This document shows positions 46,101-58,398 of a stretch of 64,000 bases of DNA, piece after piece. Under the pieces are notes generated by a model, which saw nothing but the letters and a program-made list of their open reading frames with translations, was not told the DNA's origin and searched no databases. Numbering within the stretch: the stretch's first letter is position 1; every line of letters starts with the position of its first letter. Source of the stretch: Escallonia rubra (taxonomy: Eukaryota > Streptophyta > Magnoliopsida > Escalloniales > Escalloniaceae); the NCBI GenBank assembly GCA_033065855.1, contig JAVXUO010001677.1, positions 62,001-126,000 of the forward strand, read 5' to 3'. The position numbers and the translations under genes were made by a program.

Positions 46101-47631
46101 ACCTCTGTAAGCAAATGACCCGATCGCAAGAAGGAGAGAACTGCCGCTATAATTTGTCTATCCATAAAATGCCAACAATGCTGATATACCACTGCTGGAA
46201 TACCATCAGGACCAGGGGCTTTGAGAGGATGAAGTTGGAATAAAGCTTGTTTTACTTCGGAAGCAGTAAAAGGTCTGTCCATCCACTCTGTTTGACGGGG
46301 GAGTAGTCTTTTGGTTATAGAGACCAAACTCTGTGAAATCAGGGACTGATGCTCTTCCGTTTGTCTTGTGCTAAAAATAGCTTGAAAATGCTCAACCAAA
46401 CAGTGGGAAATATCACCATGAGATTCTAAGAGCCTACCCGAGGCATTAAGTAGAGAAGAAATGGAATTTGATTGCCGCCGAATAAGAGTTGATGCGTGAA
46501 AAAACTTCGTGTTTCTATCTCCGGACTGAAGCCATTGAATCCTTGATTTCTGAGCCCAGTGAATTTCTTCACATTCAAGGAGCCAAGAGAGATGACGTCT
46601 AGCATTCTGATCTAAAATCTGAGCATCTGGGTTTGGCAGTTGAGATTGAAAGTGGGCTATTTGAGCCTGGGTCTGTTGGATTTGAACGTTGAGATTTCCA
46701 AAACGCTCTTTGTTCCATAACCTCATAATTTGGATCATGATTTTTCCCCATGCCATGACTTTAAACAATGGAGAGCCAGAGACAAACGTAGACCATGCGA
46801 TTTTAATGAGTTGAAGCCCTTGTGGCTGCTTAAGCCACATAGCTTCAAAACCGCTTCGGCCGCGGTAAAAAGTGAAAATCAGGTTTTAGAACAAGAAGGA
46901 TAGGGGCATGATCTGAAGATTGAATGCCAAGGTTATAAATTTGGGCATTGGGGAATCTTAGGATCCAGTCCGGGTTGGCAAAGCCACGATCAAGCCGCTC
47001 ATAAGTACATGCTATCTCAGTTCGGTTGTTAGTCCAGGTAAATGGGGGTCCCACCCATTTTAGATCTGTAAGATGATTATTTTTCAAGAATTCTGCCAAA
47101 CAGATGTGACCCGGTATGCAAAGATAATTTGGCCCACATTTATCAGCTAAGGTGAGAACTTGATTGAAGTCTCCAATTAACATCAAAGGTAAGGAGATGG
47201 ATTCGAGAGCTCCAGAAAGACGAAGCCAAGTTGTCCGTCTTTTAGAAAGATTTGGTTGACCATAGATAAAGGCCGCTACCCAAGGCGAGAGGTTGGGGCC
47301 CTTAAATTCCACTAGAATAAGGTATTTATCCACAAAAATTACAGATCATGAAAAGTTTTCTTTCCACCCAACCCATAAACCACCTTTAGTACCAAGGACT
47401 CCCGTCGTTTCGGTTCCATTGTACGATGTAAACCCCATTTTGTGGAACATGGGGAATACAAGGTTAGGAGGTAGTTTTATTTCCTGAAGGAAAAGACAGT
47501 CAGGTTGGTGGGTTCTGACCAATTCATGGGCTGCTCGAACTGTGAGGGGATGGCCTAACCCTCGGCAGTTCCAGCTAAGAATTTTCATTGGGGGTGAAGG
47601 GGTTGCGTAGGGGCAACACCCGAAACCCGAC
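43191..47631 (-). mobile_element. L1 (LINE) retrotransposon, 4.4 kb, 15-bp target duplication
   Basis: Flanked by AGCAAGAAGGTGATT at 43176-43190 and 47632-47646. The T-run at 43188-43203 is the poly(A) tail of the minus-strand element. The 5' end starts about 40 bp before the ORF2 ATG, so there is no ORF1 or long leader; this looks like ordinary 5' truncation. The perfect 15-bp duplication points to a fairly recent insertion. Confidence 0.95.
43394..47588 (-). pseudogene. L1 ORF2: endonuclease-reverse transcriptase-RNase H, three lesions
   Basis: Starts MKILSWNCRGLGHP (ATG at 47588). The endonuclease shows the LFLQEIKL glutamate, LMLIGDFNQVL and SSDHAPIL. Reverse transcriptase motifs include HPLKAPGPDGIPAVVYQHCW, the DFRPISLCNTIYKVIAK stretch, MDMSKAYDCLN, GLRQGDPLSPYLF and FFADD. 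A zinc-finger region (LCPMCNSQEESVEHLFFRC) and a C-terminal RNase H-like domain follow. Lesions are an in-frame TGA at 47346, one extra T in a T-run at about 46848 (FRPKRF then EAMWLK), and TAG at 45794 where plant L1s have Trp. Few lesions over 4.2 kb suggest a young element. Confidence 0.93.
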
Positions 47632-47646
47632 AGCAAGAAGGTGATT

Positions 47647-47822
47647 AAGAGAGAGAGAGAGATGCCCCTATCTTGGTGTTTAAGAAAACTTCGACGACCT
47701 TTACGTTGCAGACTTGGTTGGAAGAAAAGGGGAAAGAAGATGGAAAACGAAATTAGTAGAAAGTAAAGTGAAAAAAAATAATAATAATAATTAATACTCT
47801 CATGTGCAATTGGTTAAAGAAA
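47647..47822. other. Short AT-rich spacer
   Basis: A GA repeat follows the L1 target site; nothing else is recognisable. Confidence 0.6.
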
Positions 47823-48132
47823 CTAGGCCCCGTACGCTTACCATATTTGTTTTCTGTTTTCATTTTCATGATTTTCATATTCAGTTTGAAAATCTGTTCC
47901 TGTACTTTTATCATTTTCACAAAAAAAAATTTAGCTATTTTTTCTTATATTGGGTTAAGTTTGAGTGAAAAAAGTTGAAAACACCTTTTTAGGTGTTTTT
48001 AGTTTTTTGTTACTATTTGAGTAATTTTATCCAAAACGAAAACAAAAAATGGTAAAAGTACGCAAAAAAAGAATCTTTTTCATCATCATTGCTAAAAACA
48101 GAAAACGAATATGGTAAGCGTACGGGGCCTAG
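47823..48132. mobile_element. MITE with long terminal inverted repeats
   Basis: Ends CTAGGCCCCGTACGCTTACC and GGTAAGCGTACGGGGCCTAG are perfect inverted repeats, continuing as ATAT and CAGAAAAC-type inverted sequence. The length is 310 bp with no coding potential. Flanking duplications are not clear, so the superfamily is uncertain (hAT-like ends). Confidence 0.8.
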
Positions 48133-49110
48133 CGCTTACTTTTACCATCCTAATTTAATTGTCATCTTTTTTAAGTCTAAAATTTAATAAAAAGGTTCGT
48201 CTTCCTTTTGTTACAACTTTCCTTCTCTGGTACACTATTCCATATAGCCTTATTTCTTCATATTTATTAGATAGCTTTGAAATTTCTTAAAAATTACTAT
48301 CATCAATGTTGAAAAAGAAGGAATACATGCGCTGATGCGCACATCATGATTGAAACCTGTAAATAACTCTAGATGAGGTGATTACGGTGTTACAACAAAA
48401 TAGGATTAAAAAGTAATTACGAACAGATATTTCAATCACACTAAACAAAAAAAAGTTAACAATTAATAACTACAACATCTCAAACAATTATAGATGAAAT
48501 GCCACGAACCCCAAGGCCCCTGCTACGCCACCAACTATCCATTAGTACCCACCACCACGAATAACCTAATAAAGATAGAACATAACAACTAAATATCCTT
48601 CAATATCAAGTTAATAAATGTATCCAACAGAATAAATCCACGACTTCAATTCCCAAACCTTACAAAATTCACAAGTCTACAACTAACTACTAGACTAAAA
48701 AAAACAAATATATAAGCTTTGAGCCTCATGAGCATCCGCTAAACAACTTTATTAAGAATAATCAGCTTAAAATTAGAAGTAACGCCATGCAAGCACTTAT
48801 GGAGCGCTTATTGGATGCTTACTTGGCGACGATTGGGCAAGGCCGCCGGAATGTTCCGCATGTCTCTACACACTTGCTTCTTGTAAATAGAGGGAATATT
48901 CTAGAGTAGTAGGGGATAGGTAAACCTGTTGGGAGGAAGGGAGGGTGTGTTCAAATAGCCCAACAAGAACACAGAATGACAAACGAACGGGAGAAAACAA
49001 CAATAACTGTTGAATAGGAACAATTGTATAGTTACAAAATATCAAAAGCCATACATCAAAGACTCACAATCAATGGACACACAGCTCAAAACATCACTTG
49101 GAAAGCTGAA
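48133..49110. other. Non-genic AT-rich sequence
   Basis: No gene or definable element is seen. Confidence 0.5.
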
Positions 49111-50209
49111 ACAAGATGTACAACAAAAGGGCTAAGGCGACGCATACTCTACGACACTTTAGAAAATGTCGTTAACTAGTTCTATTTTGCGACTCTTGAT
49201 AATAATGTCGCAAATTTACCGACACAAATATAAATGTGTCACAACATTGGCGACATTTCTCCATGTGTCACATACTAAGTGTCGGTGTTGGGTGTAGCGG
49301 CGTTTGTGAACGTGACATTCTTTTAAGTGTAGCATAATAGTGACATTTACAGTAAAGTGTCAAGAAATTTATAATCTAAACGATCACGTTTTGTCTAATT
49401 ATATCATGTTAATAAAATACGGGGGACTAAATATTTTTGGGAGAAGAATTTTGGAAACGAGCGCTCTTTCTAAACAAACGTGCACCAGAACGATCAATCC
49501 TCTCTGGATATGTTGTTCTTCACCAATAGAGGTTGATGGATGATCTTTGACTTAACAATCAGGTATGGACCTTTTGCCATTTTGTATACTTCATTTTCTC
49601 TCTCTATCAAAGCCTAATGTCCTCTTTTGAACAGACTTATTTGATTAATTGATAGGATTAGGTTAATGACGGGTACCTTAATTGCTGGGCTTCTGTAGTG
49701 AAGAGCATGTTTGCTCCTTCTTGGTCTCTTGATTGGGCATATAATTATATTCTGCGCCTCCGTGTTTCTTTAATGGATATTGTAATACCCCGGATTTTTT
49801 GGTACTTGTGTAAAGAACAATTAAAAATTATAGTGATTTTGGATTAAGTAATGGATCTTAGAGAATTTTCTTGGAGTCCTTTTAATGACGAAATTGATAT
49901 TTAATAGTCTTTATGTCTAATGTGATTAGATTAAATATTAAAGAGGAAGAAGGGATTTCAACTTGGATTAAGATTTTAAGTCATATTGTGATTAAATTAG
50001 TAATGAGGACTTTTAGTTATGTTATAATTACACTAGCAATAAGGACTTTAGTTGTATAATAATTACACTAGGAATAAGGATTTTTAGTTGTGTTATAATT
50101 ACACTAGAAATTGAGACTTCAAGTCATATTAGAATTAGATTAGCAAACTATATAAGGAGGAATAAGACATAAGAGTCATAAGAGTTTTCATATTTTTTAG
50201 AGATAAAGG

Positions 50210-50292
50210 AGAGGAAAGAGAAAAGAGCCAAGTGCATTCTTTTGGGTAAATGAGAGGAAAGAGAAAAGAGCCAAGTGCATTCTTTTTGGGTA
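50210..50292. repeat. 42-bp tandem duplication
   Basis: GAGAGGAAAGAGAAAAGAGC with the following CAAGTGCATTCTTTT and spacer occurs twice in a row. Confidence 0.9.
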
Positions 50293-51589
50293 TTCAAGCA
50301 AAAATGTGGTGATTGATCTAAGATAAAGAGGAGATTTTTGACATACTATTCGTTACTTTGAGGTAAGAGTTTTTAAGCCATCTTTTCGTTTTATACGCGA
50401 GAATTTATTTGTTATCATTTGATTTTTAAAAATATATTTATCTTTGAACCTATCGTTATCGTCATGCTTATTGTTAATCATCACGTTATTTTTCGCTTCA
50501 CTAGAAAATTCGTTGGTGTGACTCACGCCGAAAACCATTCTTTTGTTTTGACGCATGAAGCCACCATTACTATTCACAGCAAATAAAGTCTTCCATCCAT
50601 TCCAACTTTTTTGGTACCACATGTCTCTTTTCTATTGGCCCTTGAAATTATTTAATTACTTTGTTATGAGTTCTAATCGGTTCAGTGTACCCAGATTTGG
50701 GTCCAACCATGCAAACTCTTGCTTCCCTTTGCCACGTGTCACCTTTCAGGTGGTCCTTTTTCGTCATCGATTTTTGTGCCCTTAGTTTTTTACCCAAAAT
50801 TTCTTTTGACGATATCTCATTCATCCGATCTCCGATTGAGCTGATTTTTGTTTCGTTGAATTCGTATTTTTGTCTCTTTGATTTAAGTCTACAATGACTA
50901 TTTTTTTATTTCGAATAAATATTTCCTATATTTATCAAACTACTTTGTGGGCGATATTTGTGTCTAAAAGTCACTTTTAATTATCGTGATTTATATGTGA
51001 CGCGCCGGTTATGATATTTGATATGGTATAACCATGATTTGTGATGCTTAATAATAAGCAATTTGTGTATATGACACCCACAAGTTTTGGTAAATATATT
51101 TTGATATTCGACATATTGGTTATGTAACCCCTTTTTGGATCGATTTGTTATTCGTTTGTGAATCGATATTCGACTTATTGGTTATTAAACCCTCTTTGGG
51201 TCACTTTTGTTATTCGTTTGTGAATATGGTTGAGTTATCAATTCCTATCTATTGGTTATGTTCGATAACTCAAGTTTGTTATTCGTTTTTGGTAACCCTT
51301 TTTTGGTCACTTTCGTTATTCGTTTGTAAAATTTGACTGAGTTATCTAAATTCCTATTTATTGGTAACATATCTATATTTTTACATAATCCTAGTTATTT
51401 TTTACTAATCTTAGTTCTCTAACCACTCATATAAAATGGGATAAATCCTAAATCCCTTAACGTAACACACATTTTTCACTTACTGCCTACATCTCACTAA
51501 GTGTTATTAATTATGATAAAAAAATTCAGTTTTTTGGAGCTTATTAGTATGTATAAGTTATTGATTTTTTGGTTTAAACTTGTCAAAAA

Positions 51590-51755
51590 TTGAGTTTGGC
51601 CTAAACCGATTAAACTGAACCGTTCAATCCGCAGAAACCGAACCGTTGAAACCAAACCGTTCAACTACAGTTCGATTTTTTTTCCCAAACCGAGGTTGGT
51701 CGGTTCGGTTTGGTATTCAGCCTCCAAACCGAACCAACGAACCGTGGTCACCCCT
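51590..51755. mobile_element. hAT-like end rich in AACCG/CGGTT motifs
   Basis: A dense run of AACCGAACCG and CGGTTCGGTT motifs in both orientations ends GTGGTCACCCCTG, the usual look of a plant hAT terminus (CAGGGGTGACCAC). The other end is not identified. Confidence 0.45.
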
Positions 51756-51963
51756 GGCGGTGGGAATGCCTCTGGTTTCTTATATTGAGAATAGAGCTTA
51801 TGATTTCTTTAGACGAAATATTGGTTAGTTGATTTATTTTCCTTTAGATTCAAATGATTAGTCTGAGAGATTGTAATAAAATTTTGGACTCTTTTTGCGA
51901 CACTTTTACAGTAGTTGGTGACACTTAAAAAGTGTCTCCTAAACCCCTCTTGTCTTTGTAGTG

Positions 51964-54900
51964 ATAATTGCACGAAAAGCCAAATCCATCATAACTATAC
52001 TGGCTAAATCCATTGTAGCCTTATGGCTAAAACAATCTTAGCTAAGGATGAATAAATCATTCACTAGTTGGAGTACAATAGACATCATGTAAACATACGA
52101 TAATATACGACATGCATTGTGTAAATATACGAAAATTCTTCTAAGAGCACAAACAAATAATAAAGTGAAAATACAAAGCAATCAATGATGAAGGACACGG
52201 TTGTTCAAACTAAATCGTGCAAACACAATCTCTTAAATAGATTCATTTATCCAACGTCGATCACATAGTCATATAATAATATGACCACCCATCTTACCAC
52301 AACAAATCCTATCGTGCGGAATTATATCAACCTAACCTAGGATTAAGAATCCATAAAACTTCTTTAATCTCTTAGAAACTGATACTTCAATTGCTAAAAG
52401 CATCTAGGTTTAATCCCAAGCCTCTCATATCATTTGTAACATTAAAATCTCAAAATCGTCGCTAAAACACATTACATTGTAAATTCAATTTCGCCTTTCA
52501 AAAATACTTACCTATGAAAGTAAGTAAACTATGTGGTTTCCCGCAAGGTAATAAAGTTACTGGAAAAGATTCAGAAAATAATTCTCAGAGCACCGTCGGT
52601 TATTACATCTCAAAGAATTCTTAAGAAAAAGCCATCATCTTTACCCTTTCTTATTTTCAGCGACTTCGAGTACTAAACTTGGTGATTACGAAAGAGAGTA
52701 CACAAGATATAGTGTTGTATTATGGAGGTGATCTATGTTTAAAGTTTTGAAATCAAATTCTGAGAGTACGATATTAAAAATAATTTACAAAACAGGGATT
52801 TTAACAAATAGTTTCGAGAATAATTACCTTAGCATCAAATCTTCTGCTTCTTCCTTTTTCTCTAAACCCTAGCCTCTTCCCCACTTATCTCTCTCTTTAT
52901 GCTTTTCGCTTTATTGTGACAACTCTAGTCTTCCTCACAAGACTTCCTTTTACATTACGTGTTACATAATCCTGTAATTTCTGCTTTACGAATTAATTTA
53001 TCTGCTTTATAAACGTGGACCGCCCAGACTAATGAATTATAGTAAACCCACACTAAACACCCACTTGGAACCCAAGTATACCTTTCTTTAATGATATGCT
53101 CATGAGCCCAATCCAATTAGTGTCACTAACACAGTATTCAATTGTTAATTAAATGCCACTAAAAGTTAGTCCATATTCTTAAATTACTTGTTTTAGACTC
53201 AGGGTGGTACAATAGAGACATAAGTTGAAAATTGACAGATACTTGACAGCGAGTTTTATGTGGTTCAACATGAACTACTCCCTTAAGCCTACGGTTACTC
53301 CGTCTAGAAAGTTTGTTGAAGAGCGCTACAATTCACTAGCAATAATACTTTTTCAAGTCAAAATCAAAACTCATGCAACCAATATCTCCAAACCAAGCAC
53401 AAGCGTTCAATGCACAAAGTCACTCAAGACTTGGCAATTCCAAGTCTTGATCCCAACTTTTGTATAAATAAAGCTTTAGCGCAATGGAAAGACATGGGTA
53501 TTGAATACCTGAAGTATACTCAATTCACTCTCAAGGAAACGGTCTACTCACAAAATGCTCTCTTAATCACGAGACTGGAGAGAGTAAAGTTTAATCTTGA
53601 GCTTTGATGTTTCTATGCTGAATTTAAAATATGGGTTCCGTAAAGTTGACGTACCTCAAATAATTCTTCTAGTTTGAAAGAAAAATTTGGTTGTTATGAT
53701 TTTGGTCAAGCAATAATTGCGAATATGTGGTGTGCTTCGATCGACTTGGAAAATATGTTTTGATCGACTAATACATTTAAGAAACATAGTTGTTGATATT
53801 TTTGGTTAATGTTTCTGTAAATGGAAATTTTCGATCAATGAAACAAAGTTTTATGAGGTTAGTAGATGTTAACAAGGAAGACTTTTATTGGGTTTATTTC
53901 TAGTTTCCAAAGCGAGGCTCATTAATATTGCATTATTGCTTATAATTTTTATTTGCAATTTAAATTACTCATTAGCAGAAAAAGGTCCACCAGAAGACCA
54001 TTGAGATTCTTTCAACGAAAGAGCTCAGGAAAGAAATGGCCCATCTCGAAAAACTATAGCATAGTACTCTATACTCCATATAGGTATAAACATAAATACT
54101 AATATTTGATAGAGACTAATAGTGATATTAAAGAATTCATTACATTGCTTTTGCCTACCGTGAGGTGAATCTAGTAGCGGACTCTCTAGCAAAGGCCGCT
54201 AGCCTCGACCCTTTTGTAATTTTTATTTTTTTCATAATAGCCAACTCAAACGAACTAGACCCACAATTTCGTCCAAGAAACCATTTCGGAAACTGATATT
54301 TAAACTCCACTTTACTTTTAGGTATACGAGCTTGACTTTCGCCATTAAAAATCACTCAAGTGTAACTCTATAATCAATTTAACGATACTTGTGGAGTTCA
54401 AATGCTAGAAGCGAAACTTAAATTTTCGTCCCCTTCATTTTTTGGTAGTAATAACATAAGTTAGAATTATCTCTTTGTTCTCTGGCATAACCTTACTGAC
54501 CGAGGTGGCCATGTACCTAACTTTAAGCAGTTAACCAGGAATACAAGTCTCAAGTCTGCTACTTGCAGATTTGTTTATTTTCATTGTGTGCTTATACTCT
54601 TAAAAAATTGAAAGTGACGGTTTATCGTCTACAAAACTCGTCAACAGACTCCCAAGACTTTGCCCTATCAAACGGACTACACATTATGCTTCTGGAGAGA
54701 GTACAACTCTAGCTTTTGAAAGCTACTCCCTTGCCTTGCTTCTTCTACGGTGTGTGTTTGGTGTAAAAGCTAGCAATGCTGATACTTTATGTTTTAGGTA
54801 ATTAAGTAGTTCCTGATATTATTATAACCTGATACAGAGGAAGTGAATTCGCAGTATATGTGGAGGTGGCATAAAGAATGTAGTTCAAGTAAAAAGTCAA

Positions 54901-56217
54901 GTGTGTTGATGTTGACAGAGTAAGAACGGAACAAAGGCAGAGACCATGCTTCCCATATAGAACCCGAGGAATGACAATGCTATGAGGGCGAGGACACGGG
55001 GTGAATACATAACGATGGTCACTAGTCTAATGCTTAGGTCTCCCTTCAAGGTCCAGAGTTAGGTTATAATGAGGGCGAACACACGGGGTGGATACATAAC
55101 GATGATACCATCAAACGACACGTGGCACAGCTTGAGAGTGCACCTTACCGAGGGGGACATAAAATATCGATGCTCCACGGAATGTCAGATCGCATATTCA
55201 CGTGGCCTGTCCTGCATAGTTTCGCTCTATCTGTCTGAAAAAACTGATCCGCGTAGCGTCGGTGTGGCCAAAGAACCCCTTAATCTTGCCACTAGCATGA
55301 AGCCCTTACTGAAAAAATAGAAATATAAAATAAAAACTATTTACAGAAAACTGCTATCAAACAACCTATCAGTTTTGTAAAAAAAGAAAACTCAAAAAGA
55401 TTTTGATTTTAATTTTTTGGAAAACAAAATCTGAAAATTGAAATGAGTTTCAAATACACCTTAAATTAAGTGGGGCCATGGCATCCATCATAATCAAGCA
55501 TAGACTGCATCCCATCCCCGTTGTGAAGGGGTTGGTCTAAGCACGAGACATGGACGGCAAGAATTTGCACACGAAACCAGGATCACCAAAGTCTACTACC
55601 AAGTCGTCTTTGCCATGCCCCACCGTCCTTGTCTTCTCTCTTCATTGGCATCATGAGTTCATCCCAGTCAACTGCTTAATACTTTATGGAATAAGATCAA
55701 GAAAAACACTATAACAAAAAGAAATGAGATATGTGACATGTATATTGAAATAATAAAGGTAACGCAATGTGTATTTTGTTTACGAGGGACGGAAGATAAG
55801 GAATATCTACTGCTCTACATGTCGTAATAATTTTAGTAACTAAAGATTATCAATAAAAGTGTTTTGTCTCGTGTTCTTAAAATTTACGTGACAACTTTTA
55901 TCGCTAAACTATCTTTAGTGATATTTCTTATTACGTTATGATAATGACGTTGTACGACGGAAGAATGACATATTATTTTAAATTTGACTCTTAAATGATG
56001 CGTTAAAATTGGAATGGCCGTGTCAGCACATGTCATGCCTCATCTATTGGGCATTACTTGTGTCGTCCTTCTTCCTTAGCCATCAGTAGCATTACTAAGT
56101 AAGCACTAGCCATGAAGCTTCTGCGGACGTCGTAGGAAGGCTGCTAGGAAAGATCCAGCAGCCACAGAGAGCAATGAAGATCATATATTTACCACCAAGT
56201 TCGTTCGATTCATCACC
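51964..56217. other. Intergenic region upstream of the WRKY gene
   Basis: No gene is recognised. Open frames of 60-83 codons lack motifs or conserved structure. A 36-bp direct repeat lies at 54982-55017 and 55069-55104. TTGAC-type W-box cores occur near 55660 (minus) and 55984 (plus), where WRKY proteins could bind; this is suggestive only. Confidence 0.5.
54982..55104. repeat. 36-bp direct repeat
   Basis: ATGAGGGCGAGGACACGGGG then TGAATACATAACGATG at 54982-55017 recurs with three substitutions at 55069-55104. Confidence 0.88.
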
Positions 56218-57146
56218 ATGGCCATGGCAGGGAATTATCCCAACATCCACATGTATGGTAACACTCTTGGGCCACTGGATGCGCCACAGAGAGAGCATGC
56301 CAGCCAGCAAAACTCTGAGGTTTCTGATCAGTTCTTCCACTTCGATGAGTGGGTTGAGGAAGATCCAGAAGTTATCTTTTCAGGGTACCAACAGAATCCA
56401 GTTCATGCTGCAGACGAAGCTGGTAACTCCAGTGGAAGTAGCAGTCACCTGGAAGGACTAGGCATCAGTAAGCAACACACTGATAAAACCTTGTAGGGAT
56501 TAGTGTAATACTGTTGAGTCATACGGAAATTATCAGCATGGATATGTCTAACAATTCTACATAATATATGCACGTTTAGACGTAGATGTATCGCACAAAT
56601 AGCTGCATTTAACGCGTATTCCGTGTTCATCGTGATTGTTTTGCGTCATCAGGTGAAATTGGGAGTGGCCGGGAGAAGAAGGAAAGCAAAGATAGAGTTG
56701 CTTTCAAGACGAAGTCAGAGGTCGAAATCCTCGACGATGGTTTTAAGTGGAGGAAGTATGGGAAGAAGAAGGTGAAAAACAGCCCAAATCCGAGGTATCA
56801 TATTGAAATTTGTAACTTGTTATCTTTAGTTCCTAAAGATAGGAACACACTTCAAATCGAAATGTCAAATAAAACGGTCGTGCCATTCATATATAATGAT
56901 GGCTTATACGATATGATAAGCATGTATGGGTTGTACCGCCATTCATACGACCATGTACAATTCAATAGAAGAGACCTCGCTCTTGTCTCTCACTGATCTT
57001 ATCATGCTATCCACAGGAACTATTACAAGTGTTCAGTCGAAGGATGCACGGTGAAGAAGAGGGTTGAAAGGGACCGAGACGATCCAAAGTACGTGATAAC
57101 AACCTACGATGGCGTCCACAACCACCAAGGTGTTTCAAGGTTCTGA
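56218..57146 (+). CDS. WRKY50: WRKY transcription factor, group IIc, WRKY50/51 type
   Basis: A nuclear DNA-binding regulator. Exons are 56218-56467, 56653-56794 and 57017-57146, with GT/AG borders and phases that agree, giving 522 nt and 173 aa. Residues 1-95 form an acidic, Ser/Gln-rich arm. The WRKY domain is about 107-168: [21 protein letters not shown] (split by intron 2 within the Arg codon), then [10 protein letters not shown] and HNH. The zinc ligands fit C136-X4-C141-X23-H165-X-H167. The heptad is WRKYGKK instead of WRKYGQK, a hallmark of the WRKY50/51/59 subgroup, which is linked to jasmonate/salicylate defence in Arabidopsis and prefers altered W-boxes. The symbol rests on this motif and on the neighbours. 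Confidence 0.92.
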
Positions 57147-58398
57147 TTTCTTCAAGGAACTTGAGCTTCAAATGTTGTATGGCTGCAACCTTGTTATCAG
57201 TTATCATGAAAATTCCCACCTTGTTTTGAGGGCCTCAAGCCCCGTAGATCATAATAGGATGCTCCGCTTTTAAAGTTAGCTTTTTGCGCCAGTGTTGCAC
57301 ACATCTTCATCAGACATGCATCATTTGAGCATTTTGACAACATATCAATCAGCATCTAAATTGGAACTAACCTTAATATCAAGTACTGAGGAATAAATTA
57401 TCTCCATTTGTCAGCATCGAATGTTATGCCCTACCAATAATCAAGAATCAGGGGATGCCAATGAAAGCAAATAACATGATTAGTAACCCGGCCCCAGGCT
57501 TATTATGGATCCTACCGCTCCCATTTTCTTCCATCATTTCCTCTCGCATTCTGACCCATTTTTTCGAACAAATCTGAACGTAATTTCCAGATCAGTTTGA
57601 GACGAGAATGATCATAAAATGTTCAAGTGAATACCAAGTGAAGATTCGATACAGGGTCCTCCAGCTAATGCTGCAATTCAAACAAAAGAAGTACAAACTG
57701 CGATGTTGACGACAAGTCAATGCAATCATCTTCAGAGTTTCTGAAAACCCACAACCGCCACAATTTGGGATCACAACTAACAGTGTCTTATACTTTCCGC
57801 TACTTGGGTGACAAAGCTCCATCCGACCAGTGATGGACCTAACCTCATGGTGCACCAAATTTTGGCAGGACCATTGATTTTGTGCAAACTACTTCGTTGC
57901 GTAAGCACAGCTTTAAAGCAAAATGAAAAAATTGAGCTAAGGCTATATTTTGGAAAGTGACAATCCACGTACAAACTTTCCCGAAGATGTTATTTAAGAA
58001 GCTCCAAGAGCGTGCGCGGACGTATAAATGTGTGTACTTATTTGCAGGCAGAACCATATCGCATGTCAAAAACTAATAAGTAAAAAGTAGGGGAAATAAT
58101 TAAAATTAACCTCAGTAGTGAGGGACGAGAAAGAGGAACAACAGTTGAACTATTACCTTAATTGGCTTCGTTAGAATTAAATCCAAAACATTCAAGTGAA
58201 TAGTATGACCTAGTTTGATAGTTTTCATTGTTATCATCGATTCCCGTATACCTACTTACATGGACCAAAAAATCAATTCCCAAGCAAGCTATGCAATGTT
58301 GCTATGTTCAGCCGTCCAGTACATTTTGGTTGGGCAAGGTAAACTGCCATAACCCCCTCTATACACCTACTAGGTACATATTTAGTTAAAGAAAAACT
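57147..58398. other. Convergent intergenic region (WRKY50 / PMI1-related)
   Basis: Should contain the 3' untranslated regions of both flanking genes. Minus-strand open frames at 57592-58069 have no recognisable domain. Nothing else is seen. Confidence 0.5.

Larger units (their letters stand above)
49114..51963. mobile_element. Probable decayed CACTA element
   Basis: The right end, read on the minus strand, is CACTACAAAGACAAGAGGGG (ending 51963), followed inward by GACACTTTTTAAGTGTC-type subterminal motifs. The left part (49130-49350) has similar GCGACA, GTGTCG and TTGCGACTC motifs, but its terminus (about 49114) is degenerate. No transposase is recognised. An LTR-like start TGTAATACCCCGG at about 49786 suggests later insertions. 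Confidence 0.5.

Noticed and set aside
55069..55320. 83-codon open frame upstream of the WRKY gene
   Set aside because: It overlaps a local direct repeat and has no signal peptide, domain or splice context.
57592..58069. Minus-strand frames between WRKY50 and the PMI1-related gene
   Set aside because: No domain; most likely 3' untranslated or spacer sequence of the convergent genes.
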